In this document: piece by piece, positions 1 to 10,392 of the stretch
Numbering within the stretch: the first letter of the stretch is position 1
Layout: each line of letters starts with the position of its first letter
Assembly: GCA_958450365.1 (NCBI GenBank)
Contig: CAUEEP010000909.1
Location: forward strand, 1,224,747-1,288,746
Length of the DNA stretch: 64,000 nt
Reading direction: 5' to 3'
Source of the DNA: Mesorhabditis belari
Taxonomy: Eukaryota > Nematoda > Chromadorea > Rhabditida > Rhabditidae
The notes under the pieces: model-generated
The model's database searches: none
Told to the model about the DNA's origin: nothing
Seen by the model: only the letters and a program-made list of their open reading frames with translations
Program-made: the position numbers and the translations under genes

Positions 1-398
1 TCAAGACAAAAGCTGATTGCTGACTATTCCTCGAAAACCGGCCTTTTATACTCAGAAGAATATCATCTTTAATGCTTTTCCAAAAAAGTTTTGTCTACTT
101 ACACTAATGTTATTCAATTTTTTTAATCCAAATCGAGTTACTAAAAACATTCGAAGTTTTTGAAGATCTATAGAACAACTGAATAAATACACAAAATCGA
201 CAATAAACAGAAAACAAACAAGGTCATCATAATACAGATGTTTTCGGATTTGAAAACAACACTGTCTAGGAAAAAGGCGGCTGTAAGACAGTTTTTGGTT
301 AAATTACGTAATTTATTGCTAGAAAGAAGTTGTTTTGATTGGTTCTCAAAGCGTCAGCTTATCAAATCAAATGCTTTATTTTTTTTCAAACTCGTCAA

Positions 399-826
399 TT
401 ATTTTCCTCGACAATATTTTCGACTCCCGCCCGCAACACACGATTCACCCGGTGGACAGTCCGAATTGCTGCCACAAATCTTCTGAAATCAGGGTAAATT
501 GAACTGAAAGTGTCCATTTGAACTTATTTCTTTACTTGAGAAGAAACTTTAAACTCACCCCTTGCCTCTTGACCCGTTTGAATTCAGGCGATGCCTAAAA
601 CTTCTCTATGAATGCTTAAATTAAAGATGATGTTAGCTAATAATTTGACGAAGAATTGTAAGAAAACTCGGTAAAACCGAAGACTCTTTATTCCTTTTTT
701 TAGAACTTTTTATAGAACTGAATACTTTTTATAATTTTACACTTGTAACTTTTCTAGCCCGCTCACCTCAACAATCACAATTCCCAAAATGGACATCGCC
801 AAGAGAAAGAATAGAAAAAAGTTCAT
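399..826 (-). CDS. small secreted cysteine-rich peptide (47 aa), copy 1
   Basis: Two exons: 767-826 and 399-482. Exon 1 (20 codons) is a hydrophobic signal peptide, MNFFLFFLLAMSILGIVIVE, ending at a GTGAGC donor. Exon 2 follows a TTTCAG acceptor in phase 0 and encodes 27 residues with four cysteines spaced C-x5-C-x5-C-x8-C, including the segment CGSNSDCPPGESC, then stops. The exon structure (a 60-nt signal exon, phase-0 intron, one cysteine-rich exon) and the CxxxxDCxxGExC core match the plus-strand gene at 1588-2224, so the two are probably paralogues transcribed away from each other. The mature product would be extracellular. Disulfide-stabilised peptides of this size can be antimicrobial, inhibitory or signalling, and the sequence alone does not say which. 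The model depends on the splice sites; no single ORF spans both exons. Confidence 0.6.
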
Positions 827-1293
827 TTTTGCAAGAATTGCTCCTTTCCGATTGTCCTTTTTGCGCCTTTTCTAGAAAAAATTCAAGCATAAATCTAAAT
901 TTTTGAAAAGAAAGCCGACAACTGTTCAATTTCAATGTCTTTGATCTCTGATTGCTCATGCAAGATTCATCAAATCTTGAACATCAAAGGGCAATGTTTT
1001 AGAATGTTTGATTTTGCTTTTTGTTTTCTTGACTTGTCTTTTATTAAAGCACAAACTTGAACAATAAATGTAAATTGCTTCGATACACATCGTTTTTCTC
1101 GATTCTATTATTTTACTTGCTTGGTTTATTCACTTTTCTCTCGCTATACAGCCTTTTGATGGAATTTTGGAGATTTCGAGGTACATAGAAATTAAGAGAC
1201 CGGGATATGAATGGGATCTCTGAAACTCGTGGGCCCAGTCTCATAGAGGAGAGTAAAGCATAAGGATTTACACTGACGGCAATGGGACACGTG

Positions 1294-1362
1294 TTGGTGT
1301 AGCTCATTGGTAGAACCTTCGCCCGGTAAGCGAGAGATCGCAGCTTCAAATCCCAGCGCCAA
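1294..1362 (+). tRNA. tRNA-like sequence, Thr-type anticodon GGT, probably pseudogene
   Basis: A 7-bp acceptor stem can be drawn between TTGGTGT and GCGCCAA. There is a D-arm/A-box-like TAGCTCATTGGTAGAAC, a perfect-looking 5-bp anticodon stem around the loop CCGGTAA, and a B-box-like TTCAAATCC. The T stem and D stem contain mismatches, so this is more likely a decayed tRNA or tRNA-derived repeat than a working gene. Confidence 0.4.
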
Positions 1363-1550
1363 GCATGTTTTGTCATCCCAGCCTCAACCCCATAAAATGT
1401 GCGTTATGTGCATCCAAGGATGAAAAGATGACGAGTTCGTAAGGTTACTCACACAAAACACAGAATGAGTTTAAATTTGACCAAAACACAAAATGATGTG
1501 AGTCTTTATTTTTGAACACATTAATTCTCGCCAAGTTGTGCGATGTCTGA

Positions 1551-1558
1551 GTATAAAA
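1551..1558 (+). promoter_or_regulatory. TATA box of the peptide gene at 1588
   Basis: The motif GTATAAAAG lies about 30 bp upstream of the start codon of the cysteine-rich peptide gene. The 5' leader must therefore be very short. Confidence 0.45.
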
Positions 1559-1587
1559 GTGATGGTAAAGATAGAATTTTGTGAAAG

Positions 1588-2224
1588 ATGAAAATTCTCT
1601 TTGTTTTACTTGTTCTCACATTTTCCGTGGGAGTCACGATGGCTCAGGTTGGCTATTTGAAATTTAAAGTCTAATTTGCAAGCCTAAGCAAAGCAAGCCT
1701 AAGCAAAGCAAAAATCTTTGCAAGAATTTTCTAAACAAGGTAATCGTTTTTTGCTTGGTGAATTAAGTTTCCCAGCTGGAATATGGAGAAATTCGAAAGC
1801 CAATAACCTTTTACTTGCCTAGTTCTTTCTCGGCTTTGTCCAACCGTTAATATTGGGTTCAACGAAAAGTTCGTGCAGTTTTTTGGGAGATGGTCTCAAA
1901 CTCAATCAATTTGGACGTATAATAGCTCGTTCGAAAGCTAATTATAAAGCGAACTCAATGAAAAAAAGCCGCTTATTGATTCATTGCGTTTTAAAGTTTT
2001 TACAGAGGCTTTAGTAGAGATGTGCAGGCCTCAAAAAGGTGCAAAAATAGCGTTTGTCCGTTTTTTTGCTTAAAAATTTTTGAAAATTATATTTTCAGGA
2101 GCTAAAAAAGTGTAGTCGACGCTCAGACTGTCGATCGGGCGAGGAATGTACAGGATTGACGAGTGATGGGAAGCCATGTCCTGACGACACTTGGTGTAGC
2201 ATGTACTGTTACAAGAAAGAGTAG
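1588..2224 (+). CDS. small secreted cysteine-rich peptide (61 aa), copy 2
   Basis: Exon 1 (1588-1647) encodes a signal peptide, MKILFVLLVLTFSVGVTMAQ. Exon 2 (2099-2224) follows a TTTTCAG acceptor in phase 0 and encodes 41 residues with six cysteines spaced C-x5-C-x5-C-x9-C-x5-C-x3-C. It begins ELKKCSRRSDCRSGEEC and ends in a basic tail. A TATA box sits about 30 bp upstream and an AATAAA signal follows the stop at about 2232. Copy 1 at 399-826 (minus strand) has the same first three cysteines and DCxxGExC motif but lacks the last cysteine pair. The intron (1648-2098) carries a piece of a dispersed repeat (about 1850-2010). Role unknown; a secreted disulfide-rich peptide. Confidence 0.65.
1850..2010. 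repeat. dispersed repeat fragment, shared with 18830-18985
   Basis: Both places show the order: GGTT-AA-GAAAAGTTC or similar, a stretch reaching TAATAGCTC, a TTC-AAAGCTAATTAT block, then a TTGATTCAT block and a run ending in TTTTACAG or TTTTTGCAG. The start resembles mariner-type termini. It looks like old transposon debris in the peptide gene's intron. Confidence 0.4.
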
Positions 2225-2239
2225 AATGTGTCTAATAAA

Positions 2240-4020
2240 GGACTCTGCATGAACGCAAATATAAATTTTTCAACACCTTGAAACAAAAGTGTGCAGAACA
2301 GATTAGAACTTTTAGAGTTTGTGAACAGATCCGCCAGTCAAAGCAGTCAAAGCATAGACTCACTTTCGAGCTCTTTACATCACTTTATGTTCACTAAACA
2401 CATCCTTTTTACTATTAGACATCTAATTTCTTTCTGAAAGGGGAAAAAAGTCGTGAAATTCGTGAATCGACCCCGAATAAAACCTTTAAAGATCAAAAAG
2501 CTGATCGAAATGATGAAAAAATGAAAGAGAAACCGGAAAATGAGAAGGTTTTGAAGGTATAAAAATCGTTGGGAAGTTGATGGTTGAGCTTCAGGTTGCT
2601 TGCTATTTGCTTTCCTATTCAGACATTGACGACGACTTGTACCACCCGTGGTACACGCCTTCGAAGGGTCCCCTTTTCTTTCTTTTACCATGAATCAGAA
2701 CAGTCCTCCGCATTCGAGTCAAACGCTCTACCAACTGTGCAATCCTCGTATCTTCTCCTAATCTTACCATGGAGGAGACATTTTTAAAATCTGACAATGG
2801 AATCGTGTTCCCCACCCCCGAAAACCCCGGATACAAATGTTTAGCCCTCTGGGCCATACCTCAGCTGTACAGTACGGGGTACTTCTAATTCTGGATGCCG
2901 AACAGAGGTTTTTCAAATCTGCCGTTGGATTCGTGTTCCCCACCCTCAAGAACCCCAGACTACATGTTTTCCAAGAATTTGGCCTAACCGTGTTCTTTCG
3001 TCCCAGATCTCAACCTAGCAGAAAAACGCCTCGTCGTCAATGTGTTAAGGAATACATTAATATAATGCGCAGAATGCGTGGAAATAAAAATGATGAGCCA
3101 AAAAGTGACGAATACGAGTTTGCTCGTGCTCGTGCGCACAAAATAACAAAAAGATATTGAACTAAATGGTTGAATATCGTGCATTCTCTCTTCTTCCCGT
3201 CGCTAATCGGACAAGAAATCATTCACGCCAATAATCGCTATTCCCGTCGCTAATCGATCGACTGCGCCGTTATCCCTAAAGATCCAAAATTTCTAATGGC
3301 CAGTTTAGAGTCAACTTTCTAAACTACTAATCCAAAACCTAGCTGTTGGGAAAATTTCTGTTGAAATCTACGAGAAATGGGACAAAAATTGTTTCACCAA
3401 GGCGAAAGTGCTCAAAAAGGGAAAGTTTGGGGAAAAAGGGGAAATTTTTGGGGGGGTTTTCAAAAAAACAGAAAATTGTTAGGTGGTATAAAAAGGCTCA
3501 AAACTTTTGCTTGATTTGTTTTGACTGTTTTGATTTTACACTTCTATATTAGATACATAGAAGTGCATTAATTCAGACTGTGACACAAGGAAGAATACAT
3601 ATTTTTATCACAACCTCGCAAAGTAGTTACAGGGATAGTAGCTTCATGTATCCACAATCATGCAAACAACAAGCGGAGTTTCAAATCCCAGCCATAAAGT
3701 TTGGATCTAGAGATTGAGATAGACAAACTGTATCTGCGACAAACCCTTTCTTTTTCTTCTTTACTTGGATTTGGATCGGGTGATGTGTATGCCCGAGAAC
3801 CATCAAACCTAAAGTGGGATTTAAAGCTTGAATAAAACTTCAGAGTAACATCAACTTGCTCAAATCTCAACCAACCAGACTGAGTTGATCACTGGGTTCT
3901 TGAGTAGTTCAAGTGAAAGCGTGTAGATCATTCTCAACGGATCAACAAATGCAACTTTTCGCCAATCAGACATACGATGCTAAACTGATATTCTTGTAAA
4001 TGCTCATAATCAATTTGTTC
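2240..4020. other. gene-poor stretch with a tRNA-like remnant
   Basis: No convincing multi-exon gene was found. On the minus strand at about 2690-2750 there is a tRNA-like A box (GCACAGTTGGTAGAGCG) with an anticodon-arm-like segment but no good T arm. TATA-like GGTATAAAAA motifs at about 2556 and 3484 have no supported gene behind them. A minus-strand open stretch at 3868-3985 starting MSDWRKVAFVDPLRMIYTL could be a first exon of an unseen gene; no partner exons were found. Confidence 0.3.
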
Positions 4021-4031
4021 AATCTAACTTG

Positions 4032-5483
4032 TTAGAAACGTACAAATTCCAAACTTAAGCCTTTTATAGTGTTTCCTCGCCGTTGTATTGCTTCTTGGAC
4101 ATCTGTAAATGAATGATCAATGGTAGACTGTGATTCTTACTTTGTCTATTGACATTTCTTTGCTCCAGCTCCGGTGGAAGAACTCGTTCCAGGTAATCGA
4201 TCACAAATTCACAGCGTTTTCCCCATTCGGAAATCCTAGGATGTTTTCAATTTGGTGCTTGGACAGATAAATGTAACATAGAACACTTTGATCTTTTGCC
4301 CAGGGCAAATTGAAGTTTTCTACAGAGTGACCCATAATTATAGGTGCAGTGACTTATTATTAACTATCTCGATCTCCTCAAATTTTGAAATTTTGCACTC
4401 GGCCCAGAAGCATTTCAAAAATCAGATTTGGACATTCCAACAAGACGGGCCTCCGGCTCACAAAGCCAAAAAAGTCGAAGATTTTTGAAAAGTGAAGTTT
4501 CCCGATTTCATCTCTTTTTCTGAATGGCCGGATCTCAATCCGATGGATTATTCTGTCTGGTCCGCCCTTGAGGCAAAAGCTTACTCAAAACCGCATAAAA
4601 ATGTTGAAAGTATGAAGGAAAGTCTTCTAAAAGCCTGAGATGAACTCGAGTATGCTTACTTCGGCACCGTGAATGCCTTTCCTAAACGCTTGACAGCGTG
4701 CTCAGCTAAAAATGGCGATCGCTCTAAATTTAATTGTTACTTTGTTGTTCATTGGTGTCAAATAAAGAATTTAAAACAAAAGTTTAACCTCTAAAGTTTA
4801 ATTCTATTCTTGTTTAATCCTCTACAAAGCTTTCTATCTGCACCTATAATTATGGGCCACTCTGTATGCAGCAAAATGGTCAGCTGTTAGCAGCAGTTAC
4901 CATTTTTCGATAGTGAACTCTTCCTTTGTAAAAGTGCATCCAAAAAGTCCAGCTGCTCTTGTGAGCTGGTGCTCGAAGTAAAAGTCGTCTCTGACATATC
5001 GATTCGTGAAAGTATCCAGTAAACGCTGGTGTTGAGGACCGTAGGACTAAAGATTTGACATGGAAGATATGACTAAAATAACTGTATTGTAGTTCTTCAG
5101 AAGTACAATACAATCATAAAAATCACACCTCAGCTCCATGTGGAGACAAAACAAACTCAATCAACTTTTGGGATGCTCCAGGCAGCTGTGGATGTACCAA
5201 TACAATGGGAGAAAGGATTGATCTGAATTCTTTTGACTTGCACATTGATTGTCCCCTACTTCAATTGCCCGACATTAGAGCGTACATTGTCTGTCCCCCT
5301 CATCATACAGAGCCATCAGCTAAATTGAAGTCTAATCTCGAAACTTTCTCATCAATTAAACCTTGAATTTCATCTCGTCACTAGGATTTGGTAGAGTCGA
5401 TAGAAAAATCTGTTTCTCTGTTTGATCCAACCTAAAACTTTGAGTTTAACAAAACATTTCCTTCCTTACCAAGCGCCATTCAT
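4032..5483 (-). CDS. conserved protein of unknown family, WGKRCEF paralogue B (131 aa)
   Basis: Five exons with consistent phases: 5470-5483, 5362-5431, 4901-5046, 4141-4235, 4032-4102. The protein contains SYGPQHQRLLDTFTNRYV, EEFTIEKW and WGKRCEFVIDYLERVLPPE, all matching gene A directly upstream. Intron positions and phases match, the WGKRCEF exon is 95 nt in both, and both split a Trp codon just before it. It lacks the long Lys-rich N-terminus of gene A. Only 103 bp separate the stop of A from this start, which is typical of nematode operons. Intron 3 holds a complete non-autonomous Tc1-like element (4323-4864). Predicted cytoplasmic, helical, no signal peptide. Function not recognised. 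Exon 1 (four codons plus two bases) is the least certain part. Confidence 0.6.
4323..4864 (+). mobile_element. non-autonomous Tc1-like element with TA duplication
   Basis: Terminal inverted repeats of about 26 bp (CAGAGTGACCCATAATTATA at the left, mirrored at the right) are flanked by TA at 4321-4322 and 4865-4866. Inside is the 3' end of a Tc1-type transposase in broken frames: WTFQQDGPPAHKAKK with the second catalytic Asp, then WPDLNPMDYSVW with the third, then FPKRL near the end. The 5' part of the transposase is missing. It sits in intron 3 of the minus-strand WGKRCEF gene B. Confidence 0.85.
5101..5366 (+). CDS. possible antisense Cys-rich exon inside an intron of gene B
   Basis: After a TTCTTCAG acceptor ending at 5100 there is an 88-codon open frame, including APCGDKTNSINFWDAPGSC and IDCPLLQLPDIRAYIVC, with five cysteines and a stop at 5364. 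The composition looks protein-like, but no start codon, signal peptide or partner exon was found. It lies in the 5047-5361 intron of the minus-strand gene. It could be a nested gene fragment or chance. Confidence 0.25.
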
Positions 5484-5586
5484 TTTCTTCTCCGTTAACA
5501 AATATTGTGGCAAAGCGAAGACCAATCTGAGGGGTTCATTGAATTCTATCAGAAAACATCCAAGACGATGCCGCTAAAGTTGATGT

Positions 5587-6941
5587 TCAAACGTTTAGCA
5601 ATAAAAGTACGATGTGCATGTCCATTGTATTTAGAAGACTCGTGTCAGGTAGTGCTTGCCCAATTCGGACGATAGCTGAAATTTTGAATTCATAAAGTTT
5701 TGTAAGTTAGCCTACTTTCTAGGTTATAACCATTGGCTGCTAAATTTGCGGGAAGAAGTTGTTCCAGATAAAGAGAGGCAAACTCGCAACGTTTCCCCCA
5801 GTCATCGAGCCTTCAAGGGTTGAATCGAATACTTGAAAGTATAAGGAAGATGATGGTGTTGATGAAATTTGATCTACACTCGTCCTGACCTAGTCTGACT
5901 TTATTCTAGGTCAGCTGTACAAGTATCTGGGCCTACCAGGAGCCAGGCCTGGCTTCTGGCCAGGTTCTGGTCTTACCTGACATACAGACCCAGGTCTGGG
6001 CTGAAACATCCATACATCTAATATATACAGGCTGGCTGAAAATTACGTGCCGCCAAAGAAAACGCCATAATTTAATTTTCTTTCAAGGAACATGTAAAAA
6101 TATGTATATAACGCCGTTCGTCTGTCTGTCTGTCTGTCTGTCCGAGGTTTTTATTCGGGGAATTGAGCTAGGGGGCTGAAAACTCGCATTTTAGGGTAAA
6201 AACATTCGCTGATTCCGAATCTGAAGTCTGTTTGTAAAAACGTCATTTCCCGCCAAGTTATTCGCCTTTAAAATTTACTACGACCACCCAATTTGCATTT
6301 CACACCAAATTTGCATCTAAGAGGGGGAATTTAATGCAAATTTTAGCAAAGCAGCCGCGTAGCGGATGCCCAGCGCAGCTAATCTCACCTTAATGCCACC
6401 CAACACATCAGCTAACAGGCTGGAACATCTCTAAATAGAACCTAAGCAACCTAAGTCACAGCTCATCATAGAATTATATAATTATATAACGCTCTTTAAA
6501 AAGTAACTTACCATTTTTCGACAGTAAACTCTGCAACAGGGTACGATCGAGCTAACCCAACCGCATGAGCTTGTAACTGAAGTTCGTATCGAAGTGGCAA
6601 GAAATATTTGGTCTTGAATATTTCCAACAATCTCATGAATTGTGGGCCATATTTCTGAAAGTGAAAAGCTTTGTAAAATAAAAGTGAGAAAAATTGTTAC
6701 TTACAGTGTTGAGTTGACTAAAAATAGAATTGATTTTGTCGTTTAAAAAAGCAAGTACCTCAGAGTCTGGTGAGATTGCCAGAAAACTGATCAACGCGGA
6801 TGTTATTCCGGGAGGAAACAAAGGTAAATGCGCAGTGGGTTGTTCGTTTGGTTCATTGGGAGCCAAAGCTTCAGGATTTCCCGTTGTCGTTGTTTTGCTC
6901 TTTGAGCCATTCGAGCGTTTTTTGCGATTTTTCTTTGGCAT
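5587..6941 (-). CDS. conserved protein of unknown family, WGKRCEF paralogue A (187 aa)
   Basis: Four exons: 6705-6941, 6512-6654, 5716-5810, 5587-5675, all in phase. The N-terminus is strongly basic (MPKKNRKKRSNGSKSK), suggesting nuclear or nucleic-acid association. A Pro/Asn-rich linker follows, then an amphipathic helical part with KYGPQFMRLLEIF, AEFTVEKW and WGKRCEFASLYLEQLLP. Gene B, directly downstream on the same strand, repeats the second half with the same intron phases. Intron 2 (5811-6511) holds a repeat with a (TCTG)n run. No signal peptide or membrane segment. I do not recognise the family. The pair looks like a tandem duplication expressed as an operon. Confidence 0.65.
5900..6370. 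repeat. CAGGCC-type repeat and (TCTG)n-containing dispersed repeat in intron
   Basis: 5900-6000 is a low-complexity run of AGCCAGGCCTGGC-like words; similar words recur at 51250-51500. About 6030-6250 includes a TCTG microsatellite (6119-6142) after CGCCGTTCG, and GGGGCTGA(A/G). A related arrangement, GTCCGTTCGTCTGTCC, occurs at 41570 and a CAGA run follows GGGGCTGAGG at 38745. Confidence 0.45.
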
Positions 6942-7383
6942 TTATCTAAATGTAAGCTAAAAAGAAGGGCATTAAAATGAACAAAATAACAAAACAAAAC
7001 AGAACAGAACAGAACAAAAATATTTTTGTTTGGAAAACCTTTTGATTTCTTAAATCTAAAATTTAACGGAAAATTTTTAAGATAAGGAAAGAAAAGTGAC
7101 AGCTGTGAGCATTTTTTTGCTATAAAGTGATAAGTCATGCCACCAAAATCACGTGTACCTCAAAGAGTCATGAATTAATAGTTTGCATAGCTAGCTTTAT
7201 TTTTTCAACTCTACATTACTATACCTGCATCACTTGGTTCCTAGTTTAGGTCAATGGTCGACTTGATGGACTTGCTCGGGAGATTGCGGTTTTTCTGGGA
7301 AAAAGATGCAAACAAGGGCTTGCAATTCATGGACCTACGGATGCCCTTGCATGAAAGATAAAGCTTAAACTTTACTAATATTA

Positions 7384-8660
7384 GGTACGGAAAAAATTAA
7401 TGTCGTATTTTTTCACTAAAGTTCAAATGTTCATAAAATTTTTATTTCAAAAGCAATTTAATCAAAGTAAAAACCAGTAGAATCTATACATGAATGTCAA
7501 CTTTTAGCTAACTTTTCAATTCCTAAAGTGTAGAACGCGGGCTCCATTGAATCGATAAACTCCTTGTTGCCATTTTCGACCTCCCCTTGAGTAGCAAAGC
7601 ATTTCTCCGATAAGAAGTGATCAAGGAACTTGAAAAAGTGAAAATCTGTAGGCGACAAATCAGGAGAATATGGAGCATAAGGGAGGACTTCAATGTGCAG
7701 CTCGTTCAATTTTTGAAGAGTCTTCAGTAAAGAATGCGGATGGGCATTGTCTTGCAATAGGATGGGATCCTTCCGATTCACTAGAGCTGGATCGATCCTG
7801 CGAATTTTTTCATACATTTCGTTTATTTCGTGAATATACTGATCAGAATTCATCGTTTCTCCTTTTAATAGAATTGAATAATGGATCAGACCTTTCTGCG
7901 ACCACCAAACACTGAGAAGAAGCTTCTTTGGGTATAGGTCGGGCTTCGGAAAGGGGTTTGGTGGTTATCCTTTATCTAGCCATTCGGATTTGCGTTTTCG
8001 GTTATCGTAGAGGACCCATTTTTCATCACAATTTACAATTCGATCCAGAAATGACTCCTTTTGATGACGAATCAACAATGAGTATGATGTGAGGTAAGAG
8101 TGCAATTTTTGATATTCGTTCAACTGAGGAGGCAACCACTTTTTCAACTTTTTTACTTTTCCGATTTCCTTGAGATTGTTCCCAATTATGTGTGGAGTGA
8201 CCCCAAAGTGCGTTGCTAATTCTGCCTCCGTTGTTCTGGGATTCGCTTCTACCAGCTCCTTTAATTCGTCATTGTCGAGACTAACATGGCGTCTGCGGCC
8301 TTCCTTGTCATTAAGATCCTCGTCGCCTTCCCGGAATCGTTTGAACCAGAGCTTAACTGTTCGAACTTCAGCTTTGTTTTCCCTAAAAGCTTGATTGATG
8401 TTTTGGGTCGCTTCTGACGCATTGTGGCCAAGCTTGAACTCATACAAAAAGAGAAGGCGAAAGTCTCGATTTTCCATCGATGTAAAACAACCGGAAAAAA
8501 AACCATTAAGAAAGGTCTAAGCAAAAGTGTTAAACAGAAAAGAAAATTGAGAAAAAATACTCAAATACATAAAAAGACCCAAGGTCAATAAGCATCTGCA
8601 GCCGCGTAGGCAACGCCGGAAAGTGAGACTCACAAATACGACATTAATTTTTTCCGTACC
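7384..8660 (-). mobile_element. mariner transposon, nearly intact (1277 bp)
   Basis: Terminal inverted repeats GGTACGGAAAAAATTAATGT and its mirror are flanked by TA at 7382-7383 and 8661-8662. The length is normal for a mariner. It encodes one transposase frame (7497-8477) on the minus strand, interrupted by a single stop codon. It lies in intergenic DNA upstream of the WGKRCEF pair. Confidence 0.92.
7497..8477 (-). pseudogene. mariner transposase with one internal stop
   Basis: A 327-codon frame (normal mariner length) reads through from MENRDFRLLFLYEFKLG to LGIEKLAKS with only one TAA at 7965-7967, between KSEWLDKG and PPNPFPKPDLY. The N-terminal helix-turn-helix pair is visible (VKLWFKRFREGDEDL; TEAELATHFGVTPHII). 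The catalytic DD34D residues are all present in CDEKWVLYD, LLQDNAHPH and YSPDLSPTDFHFF. Family members cut and paste at TA sites. The stop truncates the product before the second catalytic Asp, so this copy should be inactive, but the damage is minimal and the insertion looks young. Confidence 0.9.
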
Positions 8661-8710
8661 TAATATAAAATTCTGAGTTCACATTTAGAAAATAGAGAAA
8701 ATATTCAAGT

Positions 8711-8757
8711 GCCCCGTTGCTTTGCGATGCTCCGAAGGCCGATTGCGCAACGGGGTA
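8711..8757. repeat. short GC-rich hairpin
   Basis: GCCCCGTTGC and GCAACGGGG form a stem of about 10 bp around a 27-nt loop in otherwise AT-rich DNA. No terminator or gene context explains it. Confidence 0.45.
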
Positions 8758-9043
8758 CACAAAAGTTGTGTTTGTGTTGATCTCGGAGTGCGTTGATCTC
8801 GGATAATGCAATTCTAAAGCGTGGATGCGGCAAAGAAATGCAAATTTTCTTTTCTAATTACATTTAACGCAAAGATTGCTTCTAAACACACTAAAAAAAA
8901 AGTTTTTACCTTGTAAACTTTACTTTCAAACTTTTACTTTTGTTTTTCAATTTCATTTTTTGTTTTAATGATTTAGTTGTCAACTGCCTAGAGCAAGTAG
9001 TTACGATGAGCAACGGCTTTAATAGTTCGATAAAAAACAACTA

Positions 9044-9567
9044 TTGGGTTGGGGAGAATGAGTCGGCGCCCAACTTTAAAGGGACTTTTTGCACACATAA
9101 AGCCTTCTTTAAACATACGTTTGGTTTCATCAAAAGGATCCACTATTTCTCTACAAAATCACTTTTGAGAGATTCCACAAAGCTTTTCTTTCGTGGAGTT
9201 TATGAACTTCCAAACGCAGCTGGTTAAAATGGCAAAGAGTCCGACTCATCATTTGAACAGTTTCTTTCACATAAACCTTCTTTGGTGTTTATATAAAAAA
9301 GATAGAGCACATTCAATTACTTAAGTTGCCAAATTTGCAGGAAGATCCCACCAATGGTTTTTTCTAGATCACAGTTTGTAGTTTTTGTGAAAAAATGGCT
9401 TTTTCTTGAGCGGAGGCGCTGTTTGAATTTTCTTTTAAATGTCCTTTTGTAGAGAATTAGTTAACCATTCTACTGATATCAAACGCATATTATTTGACGA
9501 AGTCGAATAGAAGTTTTAGATATTTTTTTTTTTGATTTTCGGCGCCGACTCATTCTCCCCAACCCAA
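9044..9567. mobile_element. MITE family 1, copy 1 (524 bp)
   Basis: Terminal inverted repeats of about 30 bp beginning TTGGGTTGGGGAGAATGAGT, flanked by TA. A second copy with the same ends and similar interior lies at 57022-57541. No intact ORF. The TTGGGTTGG terminus and TA target resemble mariner ends. Confidence 0.88.
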
Positions 9568-9595
9568 TAGTTTTCAACCATTTTTACTTTTTAGA

Positions 9596-10160
9596 AGTTA
9601 CATACAAAAAAAAACTGTCCTGTTGTTGCGCCGCTTTCTTCTTCTCCTTCTTTTCTTTTGTGGTTGTTATCTAAAATAAAAACATTGTTTAACCAATCGA
9701 ACATAAAAAGAAAAAGATTATGGCAAACAAACAATGACTTACTATTAATCACATATCGCTTTGAAAAATGAAAATGAAAATGAAAGTGGTTGCAAAATAA
9801 TCATGCTCGCCTTTACATACGCAATATAGTCTAGTTCTGGTTCAGTAGAGTATTCTGGAATAATCAGGAGCAATAAAAGTCGTTCAATAGAAGAGTTTGG
9901 TTATTGGGTTAACTTTAATTTCAAAACGACTGTACCCTGCTCATTTCCTTTATTCGTTTTTCAATCAACTTCCAATCAAAAATTTCCCGAATCAACGCAA
10001 GCAAGAACATCAAATAAAAAGAAATCAAATTTTACTGGCAAAATAGCTTCGCTTCGCTTTTCTGTGGCCTTTTCTATTTTCACAATTCTCCCCATCGATT
10101 TCCTTACTCTTAAAAATTTTGGCATCAAAGCTGACGCAATGCTGAATAAAAATGGAAGAA
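9596..10160 (-). CDS. possible small lysine-rich gene, uncertain
   Basis: Candidate minus-strand exons: about 9837-9862 (EYSTEPELDYIAY with an acceptor and GTAAAG donor), and about 9600-9672 after ATTTTAG (ITTTKEKKEKKKAAQQQDS). Further upstream an open stretch near 10040-10155 includes LMPKFLRVRKSMGRIVKIEK. Exon linkage was not resolved and low complexity may mislead. No family recognised. Confidence 0.22.
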
Positions 10161-10392
10161 TTGAACCTCAAAAGCTCACAAACATTCAACTTCTGCAAAA
10201 CATTTCAAAAATTTTTGATTAAATCTATTCAAAGTAGAGTTCACGGGTTTTACCGTTCAATAAAATGACCAAAAATCAAAGCATTGAATTTATGGGAACA
10301 ACAAGAGCGATGAGAACAAAAAGTGGAAAAAATAGATCGGGTACACAAGGCTAAATTTAAGGCAAGCTGGAGTTTGGATTTTGAATCAGATT

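Noticed and set aside
5362..5560. A further C-terminal exon for gene A reading IGLRFATIFVNGEENEWRL
   Set aside because: It looked protein-like and joined in phase, but the same bases serve as the first two exons of gene B in another frame with better paralogue support, so gene A is ended at 5587.
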